NCBI GenBank assembly: GCA_003344405.1
Contig: NOWV01000079.1
Span: 269,561-333,560 of the forward strand
DNA from: Trichoplax sp. H2
Lineage: Eukaryota; Placozoa; Uniplacotomia; Trichoplacea
Reading direction: 5' to 3'
DNA: 64,000 nt
Position numbers and translations under genes: made by a program
Shown here: one piece after another, positions 23,501-35,100 of the stretch
Numbering within the stretch: position 1 is the first letter of the stretch
Layout: every line of letters starts with the position of its first letter
The notes under the pieces: model-generated
Databases searched by the model: none
Seen by the model: only the letters and a program-made list of their open reading frames with translations
Told to the model about the DNA's origin: nothing

Positions 23501-26500
23501 TGCATTATGGTACCATGTCAGATACATTTTTAAGGTGAACTATAGCTTCTACTTTTAACTCAGGCGTATGTATTGACTTGCAGAATTCAATATAAAATTG
23601 TTTATAATATGATTTAATATCAGAGACAACTTGGATTGGTTGGGTCGTGCGGCAAATTGGGCCAAGTTTACAGCCACAGCTAGTTTAGGTGTTATTCATA
23701 AGGTACAGTATTTTCTTTGTAATTTCCAGCATTACGGTAATTGAAATGGAATTAAAGGCGTTGTAACATTGATTTCAAATGAAAATTATCAGGGTAACGA
23801 AAAGAACTCTATCAAGCTTATGTCACATTATTTACCGAAAGATAACACTTCCAGTAATGGAATGCAGTCTGGTGGAGCATTATATGCTTTGGGTGGGTTG
23901 CATTGTACTATTCAGCATTCTTTAAGCAAATTTAAATTAATTGTATGGTAGTAATATCCGACTTAATAATGACCTTGTTCGGTAAAATTCGTATTTTGAT
24001 GTTATAGGATTAATTCATGCTAATCACGGTCATGGAATCCTTTCCTACCTTCGTAATCAACTAAAAGAAGCTGCTAGTCAGGTAAGAGTGATCCTAAGTT
24101 ACTTATTTTTATCACTGTTATAATTATTACTACATCGTAATGCTTTCATAAATTTTTAATAATAAATAGCCAATTCGACATGGTGCTTGCCTAGCGCTCG
24201 GTTTGGCTGCATTAGGCACTGCTAATCAAGGTATGTATGTCGTTTATTATTTTGGTCGCGGCTATATTTGCTAATTTTCATCGTCATGGATTTTATCATA
24301 CAGATATATATGATGATTTATACGATTGTATGATTCACGATGAAGCCGTAACAGGTAAGTCTTTATAATGTTATGTACTATCAGTACTGCCCTCATTATC
24401 TATGTAACTGGATCACTACTGTGCCATATTTATAATAGGTGAGGCTTCAGGGTTAGCGATGGGTCTAGTTTTGATTGGGAGGAAATCTCCGGAACCACTG
24501 GAAAAGATGATAACGGTACATTGCGTAGAAATTAATATTTTGTCAGATGATGTTAGCTGTGACCTAATGGTTTGAAAGACAATACATTACAAGATATTAA
24601 AATTTCGCCTTCGTACGCTTGCTTTTAGTACTTGAAAGAAACAGATCATGAAAAAATAGAAAGGGGCCTAGCGCTGGGGATTGCACTTGTACGCTTAAAT
24701 ATTGGATGTAATTTAGTGATGCACGGTACAAATCTTATGAAATATTGCTTTACAGATTATGTACGGTTGTCTAGAAGAGGCTGATATCGTCATTGAAACA
24801 CTTTGTGGAGATGAGGTATGTCTTGATGTAACAGTATTAAAACTGTGGTATTGTAGATACAAAAATTATCGTTGTAAAGAAACATTAAACTATAACGCGT
24901 GAATTACAGAATTCTAATTTGCGTTGCTCCGGAATGTATACTATTGGTATGGCATACTGTGGTAGTGGGAGCAACAAAGCAATTCGACAGCTATTGAGGG
25001 TTGCTGTAAGTATAGTAGCTATTGGTAACAATTTGTTGGTTGCCTATTTATTCTGTTTACCGCGTTATGTAATTGTTGATATATCGACTAACTGCACATA
25101 TTGATCTAGCATGTTCTCTGCTGTATTATTGTTCTAGGTTAGCGATGTTAACAGCGATGTTCGGAGAGCTGCTGTTGTATCTATCGGATTTGTGCTTGTT
25201 AGGTTAGCTGTTCGTTCTTAGATTATTAAGTTGCTAGATAACTTTAGCCCCCAATGCTTGCTCCTATGTAATGTTTTAACAAATTATCTAGATCTCCGGA
25301 GCAATGCCCTAGCGTAGTGTCTTTGTTAGCAGAGAGTTACAATCCTCACGTTCGATATGGAGCGGCTATGGCACTTGGTATATCATGTGCTGGAACTGGT
25401 TTGAAGGTACAAAAAATGCTAAAATGTATAAAAATTATGATGTTAGCTTCAACGCATCTTTTAATTAAATACAGGAGGCTGTAAATATTCTTGAGCCCAT
25501 GATGCACGATTCCGTAAACTTTGTTCGCCAGGTAATCGTTTGCTGATATTTCATGGCTGTCTCTGGTTCTGTAGTGAGTAATGATGATTCGTTGTTTTAT
25601 TAGGGAGCTCTTGTTGCTATTTCGATGGTTCTCATACAGCAAACAGAAGCCACAAATTCTAAAGTATGTGTAAATAACATACAGATGTCTTATAGGAATA
25701 AGTTAATGTTGAATAACTTGTATAAATGACTAGGCTCCAACCGTAAGGGAATACTTTACAAAAGTCATTGCCGACAAACATGAGGATAGCTTAGCGAAGT
25801 TTGGTGCTATTATAGCTCAAGGCATTATTGATGCAGGTTACGCAACAGTAATAATTAAAAATAACAGTATTGTTTTTTTTAATTTCTATGATTATAACTA
25901 TTTTATTCATTCAAACAGGTGGACGTAACGCTACGATATCTCTCCTAACAAGATCTGGGCATGTCAGAACTGAGTCTGTAGTTGGGCTCCTGGTTTTTAG
26001 TCAGTTCTGGTTTTGGTTCCCGTATTGTCATTTCCTGTCCTTAGCGTTTACACCAGCTACCGTTATTGCATTAAATTCTAACTTACAGGTAAAAGTGGAA
26101 GACCGTAATTTTGGGTTTACAACTAAAGTAACAGGTTAACTTATCCGGTTAATATAGATGCTTAAAGTCGATTTCAAATCCAATTGTAAGCCTTCCGTGT
26201 TTGGTTACATCCCTTATATACAACCATCAAAAGAAAAGCCGAAAGGAAAGGTTCGAATAACTTAAGTACTTTCATACGGAACAGTATTGCATTTTGTGAT
26301 GTATTGACTATAAGGAAAACTTCTTTAGATACCTACCGCGATTTTATCGACAACAGCGAAGGCTTTAGCGAGAGCAAAGAGAGGAGAAGATATCAAAAGT
26401 GCAATAAAAAGTGAAAGAAAAACCGAAGAACCCATGGAAGTTGTATGTTTAATACTATTTAATGTTGTTGAAAAAGTTAATGATTAAAAATTGGCCGTAT

Positions 26501-27084
26501 GTAACAATTGTATTTAATACATATTAGGATACGCCATCGAAAACTGAGGCTAAACCCGTAGAGAAGGAATTAGACTGGGAGTTGTTACCTAATCCAGCAC
26601 GTGTACTTCCGGCACAGGTTAAAAAAATTGATTAAACATGATGATACTTAAACATTGAGGCCTATTACACGATCCATTCTTGGAAATTGATCGTAATTTA
26701 TGTTGTCATTAGTTGAAATACATCGAATTTCCTAAAGCTGACCGCTATGCTCCTTTAAAGAAAGTAAGTATTAAGCATTAGACTGACGTATTGAGCAAAC
26801 TTTCTTATGCTTGCAAATTTTTAAGAGTTAAATCATTATGCCTGTATCTTATAGAGTAATAAAGGAGGAATTGTCATGATGAAGGATCTAACACCTGGCG
26901 AGAGCCAAGAAACATTAGAACCTTTACCAGGTTTTATTGATATTTTATAAATTTCTGGCGTTTGTAGATTAGGCTATAAAAGTGTTATCATTTCTTATCA
27001 TTATCAATAGATGTTAATATTCGTAGTATAGACGAAGAGGAAGAAGCGGAACCACCTGAGCCTTTTGAATACGAGGAAGATTAA
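20515..27084 (+). CDS. PSMD1: 26S proteasome non-ATPase subunit 1 (Rpn2)
   Basis: Largest scaffold of the 19S base, docking Rpn13 and substrate receptors. 34 exons join to 962 residues (human 953): 20515-20533, 21027-21070, 21265-21338, 21465-21528, 21673-21778, 21907-22040, 22121-22183, 22341-22418, 22533-22598, 22762-22833, 22919-23046, 23126-23351, 23446-23534, 23624-23702, 23793-23892, 24008-24081, 24170-24230, 24304-24354, 24439-24515, 24629-24688, 24756-24815, 24910-25005, 25138-25202, 25292-25406, 25475-25531, 25604-25663, 25734-25836, 25919-26088, 26158-26250, 26329-26442, 26528-26617, 26713-26763, 26855-26930, 27011-27084. Marks: [15 protein letters not shown] at the N-terminus, proteasome/cyclosome repeats with [13 protein letters not shown] and [24 protein letters not shown], and the acidic [10 protein letters not shown] tail that binds Rpn13. 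The intron after 22040 has a GC donor; all others are GT-AG. The first coding exon is only 19 bases. Confidence 0.97.
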
Positions 27085-28110
27085 TTTTTTTGAACTTAGT
27101 CATCACGTAGAATGGCTGCTAATTTTTGATCGAGGTTGTCAATAAACTTATACTTGTATTTGTGTAAGTTACTTGCTCGTAGAAGCAAAGTTTGTTTATT
27201 AAATTTCTGTATTATTTGCCTTGCTTAGTTTCGAACTGTGACAAATTGATTAAGTTCGAAATAAAGGCGATTAGTATTTGCCATATAAAAATAAACAATT
27301 TTTCAATTCCCATAACTATGATAGCTTTCTTGTCAAATAAACAATATTGCGTAGCAGATACCTCAAGATAGTTGATAATGGTCAGTGCTATTATTGATTT
27401 ATAGAATATAAATACTGCAATTAAACGACCTAACAGTGCATCGCAGCAGGAGAACAATGCAAGTATTGATAATCAAAATGAAGGATATTAGCAGAAGTTG
27501 ATGCTACAAAATACTAAATTGTCTAGATAACAGATATGTACCATGACTGAAGACAGTATTTTATATTATGAACCCAGCTTCCATCTCAAAATGCATGCTG
27601 TAACTTAGAAAAATGAGGAAGCGGATACTGCAACTCTAATTCAGCAAGTTTAGCTACGTCAGATTTTCGATTCAACTATTACCTATCAAATAAATCTGAA
27701 GTACTGAAACTAGACCTGGTCCGAAACTGAGGATCGCTAGTAGAATAAAAGTAGTAAACTTTGCGTAATCTGATTAATTAATTATCTACGTAAAGCTATT
27801 TTTATCATATCGACTTAGTGTAAGTACTGTAAATCAAATAATTAAAAGTTGCAATCAGTTCCAGTAGCAAGGTACAGTATATTTCGAAGTCATAATTTAA
27901 TATACTGCCAGCGATAGTTTCAGATACCCAACAGCTAAATACCTAGTCAAATAAATGGAACTGACAAGACTAAACTTTAGGAACAATTCGCTCCAAGTCT
28001 GAATAATGACTGCTTGTACAGTACAGTACTGCATGGTATCGTGCAACTGTCCATTTTAGTCCAGGCTTGAAATCCCACTGTTTCAGTCAAATTGAAGGGA
28101 TTGCACCAGT
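27085..28110. other. Tail-to-tail interval, PSMD1 / NrtS-like
   Basis: About 1 kb between convergent genes, with no coding evidence. A single short TGTACAGTACAGTACTG lies at about 28016-28032, much smaller than the promoter-side clusters. Confidence 0.55.
27141..27146 (+). terminator. Candidate poly(A) signal of PSMD1
   Basis: AATAAA lies 57 bases after the PSMD1 stop codon, a typical spacing for a compact animal gene. Confidence 0.55.
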
Positions 28111-28539
28111 TTATATCGTAGAAATAGTTGGCACATTACCCTTCTTGCCATTCGGATCCGTCTCTGGATTGTTACTATTAAGACCGAAATAAACTTCTGT
28201 TGAAATTTTGGAGTTAATGAGTGCTCCCCAGGTTGCTACCAGGAACGGTACGCAGTAAGTCAGAGGGATCTTCCAATAAAGATCGTTGGGGAATTGACCG
28301 ATAAAAATTTTATTCCCAGCATTAATCGAAACTAAAATTGTGCCAACAACAATCGCCGTTAAGAACGACTTGAGGAGCAATGGTTTGTGCTTGAAAACAC
28401 AACATCCGCATAGAAACTTGGATCTGCCGTGACTTGCAGTCATTCGAAATATCAACTTGGAAGATTCGCAGTGGCCACACTGCTCTATCATTAAGATAGG
28501 AGTGTTTTCAGCTGAAGTCATTTTACACCTTCTACCCAA
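28111..28539 (-). CDS. NrtS-like small membrane protein
   Basis: Single-exon frame of 142 residues, starting at 28539 (an internal Met at 28521 is also possible). The core, about residues 55-110, has two hydrophobic helices with the pattern LTAIVVGTILVSINAGN, a short loop, then WKIPLTYCVPFLVATWGAL. This matches the bacterial NrtS family of nitrate/nitrite transporters, which are tiny two-helix proteins. The match comes from my recall of the family pattern (GTxLxxIN.G, LTY.VP..V), so transport function is inference. The N-terminal ~50 residues are cysteine-rich (CGHC, then CGCC) and suggest a metal-binding or redox extension not part of the bacterial core. The lack of introns, next to neighbours with up to 44 exons, fits a transferred gene or retrocopy. 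Head-to-head with UNC80. Confidence 0.7.
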   Translation of the reverse strand: MGRRCKMTSAENTPILMIEQCGHCESSKLIFRMTASHGRSKFLCGCCVFKHKPLLLKSFLTAIVVGTILVSINAGNKIFIGQFPNDLYWKIPLTYCVPFLVATWGALINSKISTEVYFGLNSNNPETDPNGKKGNVPTISTI

Positions 28540-31500
28540 TGACTAACGGTTGGACTGTAAAATTACGTGGAGGGCATGTTCATCAAGATCTGACCATGAA
28601 AATACTTCCACCCTTGCTGAACGTGAAAAATGTTTACATAACACGATCAGCGCTTACTATCGGTCATGTAATTACATTATAATTTTACGCTAACTGTATT
28701 GAAGACTTGAGGATTTTTCTTTCTTTTACTGTACTGTATGCAGTATGTATGTAAATTAAAGAGCTGTAAGATAATCGATAGCAACGCTTACCGTATAGTA
28801 CAGTAAAGTACCGTGTTCCACATACTGTACACTGTACAGTAGAAGATAGTACAGTACAGTGTATTGTGCAGAAAGACTGTAGTAGACGCTTCGTACTGTA
28901 GAAGATGTACTGTATAGAACGTGAATCTACAGTCGAGTGAGTAGACCACACGAGAAAAGCAAAAGTTTGTTGCTTACCCCCTCTCTTATGGTCTATTGTA
29001 CCGTACAGTACAGTGAAGTTGAGTGAACACTGTAAACGGACTACAAAGCTAGAATGCAATCAGAGACTCAGACAACGGAGGAGGAAGGTCTCTGTTGAGT
29101 TATACTGTAAGCAAGATCGAAGCGCAGTGCTGTAGTAAAATTTTGAAGAAATCCATTTTTTGTTTCGTAGTCAGTAGCATAGATTTAAGTCGATTTCATT
29201 AAACAATCTATCTGTTTCTTTGTCGTAGATTCTTCTGCTGCGTACATAAAAGCATAGTATACGAATATTGACATTAATACGTAAATATGAACTGTAGCAA
29301 ACACTCGTTAGCTCTTTAGCAGTCACTCTCTTTTTAAATGTTATGTTCGTTCTTGTCAAAAGTCCGATCTGTTATTGTTAAAAACAGAAATCTCTTCAAT
29401 GAATTTGTGTTTAAGCGTAGATGCGTTGAAATGGACTGATGTAAAGGAGTTCAGTACTGAGATCTTAGTGAGTGTTTTCTCGTTTGGTCGCTTGCTGCAG
29501 TTACTGCAATGAAATACTCACAGTACAGTACTGTATGTACTTAACAAAAAGAATGCAGTAGCTAGTTGCCAAAAACATTCACAAAAGTCGATCTGATACT
29601 GTCAGCCTTATCTCCAAGGTTACAAATTTCGATTTAGGATATTGAGAGGTAAAAGAAAAAGCTTTTACTTTTACCTCCATGAATTCAGATTTTCCATTTT
29701 TTTTTTGCGCTTAAGGGCTACTGGATCATAATAGTAGTGTTAGCTGAATTTTATTCTTATCTAAATGCACTTAGTAAGGCTTGCTACCGGCGAACTGGCG
29801 TTATCCTAAAATTGCCGCTTCCAGCATGATAATTTAATTTAAATTTGTCTTATACAATCATGCATATATCGGACACACGCGTACATATACTATATACGGA
29901 CAATGTCATCCAGGCTCTCAATTCAAGAACAGCCTAGCGCAATCAGTCCAATCTGTACGCAATAAAGTTATAGTGATTCACAACAAGAATCTCTGATATA
30001 CCATCGCAGTTTCTAAAAAATATTGAAAGAGCTGATCCAATTTCTCGATCCTGACCACTTGCAGTATATATATTGAATCGATTATGTTGGACTGCCTGGT
30101 TGTTTCAATTTAGGATCATCATAGCGTTGCAAAATGAGCAGTTACAGACTACAGAAAGGCTGAGAGTGCCATCCTTGAGTAGTTAAATTGCTTCCTAAAC
30201 ATGATTACGTTCTGTCATACCGACTATATGCGTATCATTCATTCATGGCAGTGCTGCGGAAATGGCATTAATTTTTACGACCAGTGTCATATTCATAGTT
30301 TCTTTCTTTTTGCTATATTCTCGTATTAGGCAATTCTGCCTGCACGACTAGCGCCTACCTATAACATTAGTAAGCCACTACAATCCGATACTTCATTACT
30401 GTAATAAGTCAACGAGGATATACTTTTATATGAGTTCTATCACCTGCCTGTATAATTTTACAGATTGCATTAATTCATAAATTCAATATTTCTATATGTT
30501 ATTGAAACATCAGTGATAGTAATTATACGGTATGATCGAAAATTGAATTGATATGTTAATAAATACAATATTAATCAACTCGGCATAATAAATAAACACA
30601 GGTGCGGAAAGATACATCATGTGATTTCGAAGAGAGAGCCAATGACAACTATTCTTCATCGATTAAGATCGAATAGTCAATAGAAATCTGCCATTGATCA
30701 CTCGTGATGATAATGGTGGGTATTTGTGATTCTCTATTGATCGACACTATGTATTGCGCCTATAACGACAGAAATTAATCCATATCATCTCACTAACGTT
30801 GCCAACATTGTCTCTACAATGATCACTCACCAATATGAAAACGAAGGTGCGTTTTTATGCGACCCTTCTTCATCTATTCAGTGAACTTGAGATCCAAAAT
30901 ACGATAACCTAGTGCAAGACACGTATCATTTTAATCATTGGATAAATTTTTCATGTAGAAAATACGTATGTTGTTGCTATAGAGAGAGCGATTTAGAATA
31001 TGTATAACTAGCCTATGCCTTATCCTCTATAGAACGAAGCAAGGTTAAGCATGACGATAGTGTTCCTGATCTACTAAGCTATTGATTGTGACTCAAATTG
31101 AGACAATAGAAAGGCAAATAATGGAATATTTTTTTTCTTCATAGAAAGTAATAAGTGAAAAGTCAGCTTACATAATAATACTATTTATTTGAATCCAATC
31201 TATAGCTTTAAATCGATAAGAAAGTACAAGGATAAATCGAATCACCTATCAATGGCTGCAAAGGAAGTCAATCATGTTCCTTTGGTCATACAGAATTATT
31301 TCTGGAAATTACAAAGGTAGGCCTATAAAATAAGCTGTCCAACTCTGATTTAAAGTTATCCCTCACACACTCATAACTTCGGTCTAATTGACTCTTAAAT
31401 AAACCAAATTAGAAAATAGCAAATACAGTGTGATATTGAAGAATACGATAGGAAAATAATTCTCATCGTTAATAAATTGACGATTGCACAGAACAAAGAT

Positions 31501-32181
31501 CATGATTTTTGCTTAGATTAAGAAGTCAAGTCTCTATCCTAACTCTTGCATTTCATGCTTTACTATTTCGATCATGACTAATAGCGTGATGGTAACCAAT
31601 AGAATTCATTCGGAATGAATTTATATAAAGCAGTCTAGATTACTTATTATCGTGCAAAGACTATGTGAACTTTCATAGTTAGAAACGTCTGAAAATTTAC
31701 ACTCATCACAAATAGAATCTGACAGTATCTTCATACTATAATCGAGATTAGACTCTCATTGAGAAAATCTAGGATTCGAAAATTAGTCTCCGAAAGCCAA
31801 CTGCTAAGTTAAATCCCTCCATATCGAAATATTTTAAAATGGTTTAATTTAATGACGCTACAATAATTGGCTTATCATTTTTTTATTCTATGTGGAAAAG
31901 TGCAAATCCACTTCAATGTTGATATGACATATTCTTTGAATATCCATTTGTTGGTAACAGCAGCATGTTATACTTTCACTATTTACCTCTGTTCCTGAAA
32001 TCGACCAAGTTATAATTGTTAAAACTACTTTAATACTCCTTTAATATTACCGGTAGACCTATTATAGTCGGATAGAACATCTTTAACAAATTGAATTTGG
32101 GCGTCATTTTCTCTATTGACAACCTATATCTTTGTTTTCTACCATCAATGATTCTATGCTCACCTATCATATATCTCTTCA
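28540..32181. promoter_or_regulatory. Divergent intergenic interval, NrtS-like / UNC80
   Basis: About 3.6 kb, the largest head-to-head gap. TACAGT cluster 5 lies within 500 bases of the NrtS-like start. From about 29600 to 32180 the sequence is AT-rich with no coding block I can recognise; UNC80 5'-UTR exons may lie here. I searched by eye for tRNA B-box motifs and found none. Confidence 0.5.
28727..29062. repeat. TACAGT palindrome-rich cluster 5
   Basis: Units at about 28727-28748, 28796-28872, 28890-28916 and 28995-29035, with an outlier ACAGTACAGTACTGTATGT at about 29520-29538. The cluster lies directly upstream of the NrtS-like start codon. Confidence 0.8.
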
Positions 32182-35100
32182 ATGGAACGCGATAGCCCAT
32201 TTATGAGGCCAAAACTGGGTAAAAACTGTGATGGAATATGCGTGGTAAGTAATTCTCTTACTATTGATATAATATTTTGATGAAAATTGCCAATAAAGGC
32301 AATGCTCTGACTTAAAATAAGTTGTATAAGATGGCAAGTATTCGATCCTTAAAAATTATGAATACTAGACTTTTATTTGATAACATTTTAGTATTCATCA
32401 CTTAGTTATTGAACTCTAATCTATAACTCTAATCTTGGCTCATATACTACTAAAAGAAGACTATAGTAGTCTTTCTCGCCACTCTTGTTTTAATTGTAAT
32501 ACATAATCTTGATGGATAGTTAAGCAATCCACGAAAAATAAGTGAATATTCGAGAACATTAATCTGTCTAAGGTACTAACGTAATAGTTATTAGGAAGAA
32601 TCAAATCTGGATACCAACTACGACAATAATAATTACCATGCAATAAAATAGGAAAACTAATAATTTTTAATTGTGTGGAAGACTCAAAATAAAATACTCT
32701 TAATTTACGTTACTGACAGGCAAATATAAATCTAAGCAGTTATCAACAGCATCCTCAGTCTTATTTGTGTTCATGTGACATTATGATACATTCACTATCA
32801 AAATCTGCATAATTGCAACCATATTAACTATTCTTGAATCATGCTATAATGTCTAAAATTTTAATAGTCACGGATCATATATGCAAGTTAGTGGAATAAG
32901 ACTACAGAAGAATTCTAAAAAGCGGCATATTTCACTGATTCCCTCTGTAAAAATTCAAACTTTTATGTCGATAATAATATACTTGAGCGAAAGATAAGCA
33001 GTTTAATGAAAGTTCCGCAACGTTCGCTGTGCATTAAATTGCCAACCTTGATGGAAAAATAGTTGCTGCAATAACGTATTGATGTGGAAGTAAAATTCTA
33101 ATGAATATTGCTCTATCGGCATTGCCTGTTCAAGGGCGTATGATTTAGATTTCAAACATCTAGTTTTAAACTCATATGATTTGATTGTTCCATAATAGAT
33201 ATTAGAAAGAATAATTTGCGAGAATAAAATATGTGGTTTACCAGATGGACTCATCAAGGCAATCTCATCAATATCGAGATGGGATTTTGTGGCGGCCGCT
33301 ACGCCTCATGTTATACGTTGTTGCTCCGCCATGCTAGCGAATCGAAATCAGTTTGATAGAATGAACATCGCTGAAACTAAATTAATGTACACCTTACACT
33401 GGATTTTGCTGGATGCTCGAAGTGAATGCAGTACTGAAAGTATTTTATCCATGGAGGTGATCCAATTATTTGTTCAATTAATGGTGCCCCATGCTTACAA
33501 TCTTAGAGATGCGGACTTAACATTTAGACTAGAAAAAGGTGTTAGAATTTGGAAAGCGTTGAGACATCATCAAGCACCAGAGGTACCCGCTTTTACCGGC
33601 CAGTCTATTAATCAGAATCCATTATTACAACATAAAATGGTGACTAATTTTGATACTGCTGTAGTGCGATGTTTAACTTCCTCAAATTGGTCAGAACAAG
33701 GTATTACTTGGGCTATTATTTATTTGCAGCAACAGCTAACCTACTCTATCAATTCAATGTCTCAGCAATTGCTAGCAGATAGTGATAATATTCGAGAAGC
33801 GCGCTCAGCCTCTTGTTCTCGAATGCGCAATACTAAGCGTCATGTCCTTCAACACCAGCAACGAAGTTTAGATCACCGCTCCGGTAAAGAGAATACGCAA
33901 ACGACCAACCTCACATGTAATCCCTTAATGTTACATCAATTAGCCGTGAATGACATTAGCTGTGGAAATAGTGAAGCAGGAAGCAGTAGTGATATCGATG
34001 ATGTTGATTCGGCATCTAAGGAAGCCTATGATCTCTATCGTGCTAAAATTTCAAATGCATTCTGCCACATCGTCAGGGGTCGAGCAAACCCTAGATTATG
34101 TGATTTAATTTGCGCTTATACCTTAACTGTTATAGATTCTAATTTTTTACCCTGGAAGTGCCTAGAACATTATACTAGCCAGGAAAAAGGAAAGCAATTA
34201 CAGGACATGTTAGCTGTATACATGGGAAAAGAATCGTCTAGTAAATCAGATTTAAGCCATGAGGCTCTTCAACAAGTCGGTCAAGCATATGAGATTTATA
34301 ATTCTATTTTAATTCTCGTCGTCAATGTATTTAAACATCTTGGTTGCCAGTATGGTTGTGGCGAGGGCATCCGAGGCACACATGGCGATAAACTACGATC
34401 CCAAACTATTGATATACTGATACGATTACGTAACACAAGTAAGGTATTTTTTACCGCTTGCCTGAGAAATTTTATCGTCAATAATGCAATACAAGATACT
34501 CTAGATTTCTATCATGCTTTATTGGGATTTTGCTGTGCAGAAAGTGGCACAGGTAATGACATGGTACATCCTATGAACAGCCAAAATTTAGGTTCAATAG
34601 AAAACTATTTGCTCCTATCGACATTACAGACATTTTTGCATCAATGCCAACAATTTGATAATGCCACTCATCGAAATGCGGTTAGTATTATTATGTCATT
34701 AGTAAGAATTAAATGTTATTCTCGAATGTTTTATTTATTTTAATAAAATTGTACTCATATGATATCTTTCTACTTGGCAATATGCTTTTAAAATAAAGGC
34801 ATTTAGTAAAACTTCCGTCCACCTCAGCCATTATAGGCTGACGAAATGTAATCTCGTTGCTTCTATTAACATGAAATAATGACTTTCCATACTTTGAATA
34901 ATAGACACTCTCAGGAGAAATTCGCCAATTACTGCGACATATTAGCCATGAATATCCGGACGTTTATTCACGGATTGTTCTAACCATTCTTGTCAAGTCT
35001 TGTAAATTATCGAATCGATCACCTGGGCTCTTTAGCAGTAGCGTACCTTGCTCAGATTCTGTTCCTTCATCAGACAGTGATTTTACTGTCTCTTGTTCAT

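Noticed and set aside
31762-31805. Possible tRNA B-box (GGATTCGAA-like word)
   Set aside because: The match is incomplete (no CC after GAA) and there is no A-box or cloverleaf around it.
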